A DNA stretch of 64,000 bases from NCBI GenBank assembly GCA_902789725.1, contig CADAPC010000005.1, positions 1-64,000 on the forward strand. The letters are read 5' to 3'. Shown here in pieces: positions 60,002 through 64,000 of the stretch. Below the pieces are notes generated by a model. It was given only the letters and a program-made list of their open reading frames with translations, was not told the origin of the DNA and searched no databases. A program made the position numbers and the translations under genes. The DNA is from an uncultured Bacteroidales bacterium (lineage in GTDB: Bacteria; Bacteroidota; Bacteroidia; Bacteroidales; Bacteroidaceae). Position 1 is the stretch's first letter. Every line of letters starts with the position of its first letter.

Positions 60002-60616
60002 ATGGATTATGTATTGAATCTGGTTCTTATTATCATTGTTGCCATCTTCGTTAACAACGTTGTCTTGGCACAGTTTCTTGGCATTTGCCCATTCCTTGGC
60101 GTGTCAAAGAAAGTTGATACGGCTTCAGGCATGGGTATGGCGGTAACGGCAGTCCTGGTTGTAGCCACTATCGTCACCTACCTTATTCAGGTGTATGTGC
60201 TCAATGTCTTTGGACTCGAGTATCTTCAAACCATTGCTTTCATCCTCGTCATTGCAGCCTTGGTGCAGATGATAGAGATGATATTAAAGAAGACCATGCC
60301 CGCCCTCTATCAGGCACTCGGCGTGTTCCTCCCCCTCATCACCACCAACTGCTGCATCCTTGGTGTCGCTATCCTTGTCATCCAGAAAGACTACGACCTG
60401 CTTGAAGGTGTCATCTATGCTCTCTCCACTGGTATCGGCTTTCTGCTTGCGATGGTGCTCTTCGCAGGCTTGCGTGAGCAACTGGATTTGGTTGATGTAC
60501 CTAAGCCTTTCCGTGGTGTGCCCATTGCGCTCGTCACGGCTTCCCTCCTTGCAATGGCCTTCATGGGCTTCTCTGGTGTGGATGGAGGCTTGAAGATTCT
60601 CTTCGGTTTGCAATAA
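60002..60616 (+). CDS. rnfA: Rnf complex membrane subunit RnfA
   Basis: A 204-residue polytopic subunit of the NqrE/RnfA type, inverted-topology partner of RnfE: NNVVLAQFLGICPFLGVSKK with the first Cys and LITTNCCILGVAI with the second. It is the last gene of the operon; a strong terminator starts 16 bases after its stop. Confidence 0.96.
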   Translation: MDYVLNLVLIIIVAIFVNNVVLAQFLGICPFLGVSKKVDTASGMGMAVTAVLVVATIVTYLIQVYVLNVFGLEYLQTIAFILVIAALVQMIEMILKKTMPALYQALGVFLPLITTNCCILGVAILVIQKDYDLLEGVIYALSTGIGFLLAMVLFAGLREQLDLVDVPKPFRGVPIALVTASLLAMAFMGFSGVDGGLKILFGLQ

Positions 60617-60631
60617 CCATGATTAAATGCA

Positions 60632-60672
60632 TCGGGCGCATGAAATCTGTTTTTCATGCGCCCGACTTTTTG
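60632..60672 (+). terminator. Terminator of the rnf operon
   Basis: TCGGGCGCATGAAA (60632-60645) and TTTCATGCGCCCGA (60652-60665) form a perfect 14-base stem with a 6-base loop, followed by CTTTTTG. Confidence 0.92.
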
Positions 60673-60811
60673 TTTCCGATAATATGCAATGTAACATACT
60701 AATTCAACTTGTCTCTCTGCGCATTATGAAAAAAGTGAGGGAATGTGCTGTTTATACTGTTAAAAGTACGAAAATGTAGGTGATAAGGTTTCTCTCTTGC
60801 ATATTTTTTTG

Positions 60812-60819
60812 TATTTTTG
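60812..60819 (+). promoter_or_regulatory. -7 box of the GH51 gene
   Basis: TATTTTTG, 61 bases before the ATG at 60881. The rest of 60673-60880 shows nothing else. Confidence 0.5.
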
Positions 60820-60880
60820 CAAAATAATTAGCGATGACGTATGCTGATTTCAAGAATAAACAACCAAAACCAAGTATAAT

Positions 60881-63340
60881 ATGACTCACAAAAACATTCT
60901 TCTCATGGTCTGTTGTACTCTTTTTGCTGTAGCACTCAGGGCACAAGTGACTATTGACATCGACACCCAGCAGCGCGGACCGAAGGTAAGTCCCATGCTC
61001 TACGGCATCTTCTACGAGGACATCAACCACGCTGCCGACGGTGGCATCTATGCAGAGTTGATACGCAACCGCTCCTTCGAGGATGGTCCACGCTATGGCG
61101 CACCAGCCGACATGCAAGGTTGGACGACACTCGTAGCATCCCCTTCACGGTTGGCGGCAAGGCTCATACAGCCTTCGAAGCAGACACCTTTGCTGAACAA
61201 TGTGCAGCATAATGCCCTGGAACTGACGGTCAACGCCTCGACCACAACGCCTGCCAGCTTGGTGAACGATGGCTATTGGGGCATCAATGCCGTGCAGGGA
61301 CGCAGTTACCGACTAACCTTCTGGGCCAAGACGCTGAAATATAAGGGAAGCGTGAAGGCCGCCCTCTGTTCACAGGACGGTTTACAGACCTATGCCGAGG
61401 CGGTGGTCGGCGGATTCCCCTCCGCCAAGGCAAAAGGCTGGGCGAAGTATGAGGCTACGTTCATAGCCAACGGCAACGATCCGAAAGCACGGTTCGCTTT
61501 GATTTTCGACGGCGTGGGACAAGTGCAACTTGACATGGTGAGCCTTTTCCCGCCTACGTTCAAGAACCGCGAGAACGGCATGCGCCCCGATTTGGCAAAC
61601 ATGTTGTGGCAGATGCACCCGAAGTTCATGCGCTTTCCTGGAGGCTGCTTTGTGGAGGGTCAGGAGAGTCCCGACAACGCCTTCCGCTGGGAACGCACCA
61701 TCGGGCCGATAGAAGAGCGCGAGGGACACTGGAACGTGAATTGGGGCTACCGCACGTCTGACGGACTGGGCTATCACGAATATCTCCAGTTGGCAGAGGA
61801 CTTGGGTGCCAAGCCGCTCTATGTGGTCAACGTGGGACTGTGGCATGGCGGCATGACTCCCTACGACAGCATCCAGCCCTGGATTGACGAGTGCATGAAT
61901 GCCATCGAGTATGCCAACGGCCCCATCACATCCAAATATGGTGCCATGCGTGCTAAGAATGGACATCCGGAACCTTTCGGACTGGAATATCTGGAGGTAG
62001 GCAACGAAAACAACCAGCCCGACCCTCGCCAGCAGAGCGACCACTACTACGAGCGCTATGAACAGTTCTACAAAGCCATCCGTGCCCAATACCCCAACAT
62101 GAAAATCATCGGCAACGTGGTGGCGTGGGGCGACGACAATCCGAAATGGAACAGCAAGTTGCCCGTAGATTTGCTTGACGAACATTACTATCGCTCCCCT
62201 GACTGGTTTGCCGCAGCTTTCCACAAATATGACACCTACGACCGTCAAGGCCCGAAGGTATATGTGGGCGAGTATGCCGTGACAAATGGCTACGGAAATC
62301 TGGGCAACATGAACGCCGCCCTGGGTGAGGCAGTTTATATGATGGGCATGGAGAACAACTCCGACGTGGTGGAACTGGCATCCTACGCACCCATCTTCGT
62401 GAATGAAAACGACGCTCGCTGGCGTCCCGACATGATACGCTTCAGCAGCAGCCGTGTCATGGGCACACCAAGCTACTACGTGCAGCAGCTCATGCCACAG
62501 CACTTAGGCGCACAGGTTCTGAAAGTCAGACAGACAGACCCCTACAAAGGCAAAGTTAGCAAACCGTTGACACCCAAGCAGAGTCGTGTGGGCTATGCTA
62601 CATGGGGCACGAAATCGTCCTTTACTCACCTGGACCCGCTGCCCAAGAGTGGACAGCCTGAATACATGACGGGTCAATGGACTGTTAATGCCGACGGCAT
62701 CCTCTCGCAGACTGGCAACCGTGAACAGTGCATGGCCCTGTGCAAGAGCGTCATCGACAGCGACCACTACACCGTGAAGTGCCGTGCCCGAAAAGACAGC
62801 GGTGCCGAAGGCTTTATCATCGTCTTCAACTATGTCGATGAGAAAAACTACTGCTGGGTGAACTTCGGTGGATGGACCAACACACAGCACGCCATCGAAC
62901 AAATCAGCAATGGCGGCAAGTTGCTGACCGACAGCAAGCGTGGACGTGTGGAACCAGGCCGATGGTACGACATCACCCTTCAGGTGGCAGGCGACAGCGT
63001 GAAGGCATGGCTCGACAACGAACTGGTCTTCGACACGGTGCTGAAGCATGACAACACGAAGGGCATCTTCTCCTCTGCCACCATCGACGATGCCAATGGC
63101 GAACTGATTGTGAAGGTAGTCAACACCAGCCATGTAGCAACCACCGCCCAAATCAATCTGCAGAACTTCGCGCCTCGAAGTGCCCGTGTGGTACGTCTGG
63201 CGGCCAGCGACGGCATGGAAGAGAACACGCTCGATGCTCCCACCCACATTCATCCCGTGGAGCAACTGCTCTCCCCCAAGAATGGGGGTGTCCTGCTCGA
63301 TGTTCCCCCTTATTCGCTGAACATCGTCAGGATCAAGTGA
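60881..63340 (+). CDS. GH51 alpha-L-arabinofuranosidase
   Basis: An 819-residue secreted enzyme. Signal peptide to ALRAQ; VSPMLYGIFYEDINHAADGG starts the GH51 core; residues about 85-225 form an inserted carbohydrate-binding-like beta-sandwich; the barrel follows with KFMRFPGGCF, acid/base Glu 376 in EVGNENNQ and nucleophile Glu 464 in VYVGEYAV. A second beta-sandwich (about 590-740; GQWTVNADGILSQTG, DITLQVAGDSVKAWLDNELV) resembles LamG/concanavalin-like domains, before a final beta domain. It removes arabinofuranose side chains from arabinan or arabinoxylan. No transport or SusC/D genes are near. Confidence 0.93.
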   Translation: MTHKNILLMVCCTLFAVALRAQVTIDIDTQQRGPKVSPMLYGIFYEDINHAADGGIYAELIRNRSFEDGPRYGAPADMQGWTTLVASPSRLAARLIQPSKQTPLLNNVQHNALELTVNASTTTPASLVNDGYWGINAVQGRSYRLTFWAKTLKYKGSVKAALCSQDGLQTYAEAVVGGFPSAKAKGWAKYEATFIANGNDPKARFALIFDGVGQVQLDMVSLFPPTFKNRENGMRPDLANMLWQMHPKFMRFPGGCFVEGQESPDNAFRWERTIGPIEEREGHWNVNWGYRTSDGLGYHEYLQLAEDLGAKPLYVVNVGLWHGGMTPYDSIQPWIDECMNAIEYANGPITSKYGAMRAKNGHPEPFGLEYLEVGNENNQPDPRQQSDHYYERYEQFYKAIRAQYPNMKIIGNVVAWGDDNPKWNSKLPVDLLDEHYYRSPDWFAAAFHKYDTYDRQGPKVYVGEYAVTNGYGNLGNMNAALGEAVYMMGMENNSDVVELASYAPIFVNENDARWRPDMIRFSSSRVMGTPSYYVQQLMPQHLGAQVLKVRQTDPYKGKVSKPLTPKQSRVGYATWGTKSSFTHLDPLPKSGQPEYMTGQWTVNADGILSQTGNREQCMALCKSVIDSDHYTVKCRARKDSGAEGFIIVFNYVDEKNYCWVNFGGWTNTQHAIEQISNGGKLLTDSKRGRVEPGRWYDITLQVAGDSVKAWLDNELVFDTVLKHDNTKGIFSSATIDDANGELIVKVVNTSHVATTAQINLQNFAPRSARVVRLAASDGMEENTLDAPTHIHPVEQLLSPKNGGVLLDVPPYSLNIVRIK

Positions 63341-63503
63341 AATGGTACTCAACTTTCGCTTCAGGTTATATGCAATCTCCAGTTCCTCTTGAAGAATAGA
63401 GTGCTTCAGGCTTGATGCTGATTGTTTTTTAGGCACAAGGCATACTGCTTTGTGCTTTTTTTGTATTCTTTTGAAAATTTGATTATCCGCAATTGTCCGT
63501 ATA

Positions 63504-63630
63504 TGCCCCTACCTAAAGAAGCGCCCTATTGGGGTGTTGGGGCACTCTTTCAGAGTGCTTGCATCCCTCCTCAGCCCTATCCGCAGGTCGTTCCGACCTA
63601 CGGTTATTAAGCGAAGACGCATTCAGCGTC
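63504..63630. repeat. Cluster of small hairpins, probable dispersed intergenic element
   Basis: In the 555-base gap 63341-63895 I find no convincing gene. TGCCCC/GGGGCA (63504-63544), GCACTC-TTTCA-GAGTGC (63542-63558), GGTCG-TTC-CGACC (63586-63598) and GACGC-ATTCA-GCGTC (63616-63630) form successive short hairpins. Such hairpin-rich blocks are probably a dispersed repeat in this genome group. A short open frame at 63422-63610 crosses it but has no protein-like features. Confidence 0.5.
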
Positions 63631-63820
63631 ATTTGAGGATGAAACCGAATTCGCGGGTTAACGGTAGCATAAAGCCCCTGTAATGCCTGACGGGGTAAGG
63701 GGAAGGTGGGCGCTAACCATACATAATCACGTCTGCAGTGGCAAGGCAATCGTCAGATGGAGAGGCAAACTGCAAAATGTAGTCTACATCACTATTTGTT
63801 GCGGATTTTAAGGGAAACTC

Positions 63821-63851
63821 TTGCATCTTAGCAAATTTTTTTGTAATTTTG
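63821..63851 (+). promoter_or_regulatory. Promoter of the last gene
   Basis: TTG (63821-63823), 20 bases, TAATTTTG (63844-63851), 45 bases before the ATG at 63896. Confidence 0.6.
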
Positions 63852-63895
63852 CCGCCCGAAAAGAAATCATTAACAGATAACATTAGCTACACAAG

Positions 63896-64000
63896 ATGAA
63901 AAAGTTATGGACAATTCTGGCGCTCATGCTGCCTTCGCTGGGCTTTGCCCAGTGGCGTGTGGGTGTCAACGGTGGTGCAGACTACAATCACTTCATCATC
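63896..64000 (+). CDS. Outer-membrane barrel-like protein, N-terminus only
   Basis: The window ends after 35 codons. They encode a signal peptide (MKKLWTILALMLPSLGFAQ, cleavage after Ala-Gln region) and the first mature residues WRVGVNGGADYNHF, a Gly-rich first strand typical of small porin-like outer-membrane proteins in Bacteroidetes. Its promoter is visible at 63821-63851. Nothing can be said of the rest. Confidence 0.7.
   Translation, partial: MKKLWTILALMLPSLGFAQWRVGVNGGADYNHFII

Noticed and set aside
61382..62503. A 373-codon open frame on the minus strand opposite the GH51 gene
   Set aside because: Antisense to a well-supported enzyme; His/Val-rich translation without known motifs.
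63422..63610. Short open frame of 62 codons before the last gene
   Set aside because: It runs through the hairpin cluster, has no promoter and gives a protein without recognisable features.

Overview
The window looks like a chromosomal segment of a member of the Bacteroidales, most likely Prevotellaceae or a close relative. The evidence is: many genes preceded by the Bacteroidetes sigma-factor boxes (TTTG, about 19-20 nt, then TAnnTTTG); few Shine-Dalgarno sites; the order mreB-mreC-mreD-PBP2-RodA behind purH; a C-type-less L31; an S16 with an Ala/Lys tail; an RseC-RnfBCDGEA operon; and GH97/GH51 enzymes. I saw no rRNA, tRNA, CRISPR array or intact insertion sequence. Per-base coordinates of short motifs were counted by eye and may be off by one or two.

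Region 1 (1-9700): an accessory-looking region. Two secreted hydrolases (DUF3089 lipoprotein and a type-B carboxylesterase) sit between inverted and direct repeats. The esterase carries at its N-terminus a collapsed copy of the amidohydrolase that is present as two intact lipoprotein paralogues just downstream on the other strand. A membrane AraC-type regulator and an MFS transporter follow.

Region 2 (9700-24700): housekeeping. It holds folB coupled to an orphan ribonucleotide-reductase C-terminal-like domain, a nitroreductase, dnaA (with a parS-like palindrome upstream), an MCE protein with an N-acetylmuramoyl-L-alanine amidase, a BtuB-like TonB receptor at the tail of the rodA-mrdA-mreDCB cluster, and a stand-alone IMP cyclohydrolase (PurH without its transformylase domain).

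Region 3 (24700-33740): a TonB_C protein, a decayed PIN-type toxin-antitoxin pair amid dispersed repeats, a glycine-zipper lipoprotein, NudC, GH25 lysozyme, L31, class II aldolase, a PAP2/beta-barrel fusion, an EamA permease and TruA.

Region 4 (33740-51100): MATE transporter; a four-gene operon with two DUF6057-type membrane proteins around a TolB-like lipoprotein bearing a CxxCH motif, ending in an S9 peptidase; a peroxide-response pair (glutathione peroxidase and OhrR-like MarR); a DUF6055-GH97-TlpA-like operon; a NifU-like plus GGGtGRT pair; and a BadF-type kinase with an anti-sigma-type ATPase.

Region 5 (51200-64000): ManC and a PagL-like deacylase, S16, the Rnf operon closed by a strong terminator, a GH51 arabinofuranosidase, a hairpin-rich intergenic repeat and the start of an outer-membrane protein cut by the window edge.

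The most unusual signals are the amidohydrolase scar fused to the esterase, the DUF6057/CxxCH operon, the NifU-GGGtGRT pair, the palindrome near dnaA, the split PurH and the orphan NrdJ-type domain.
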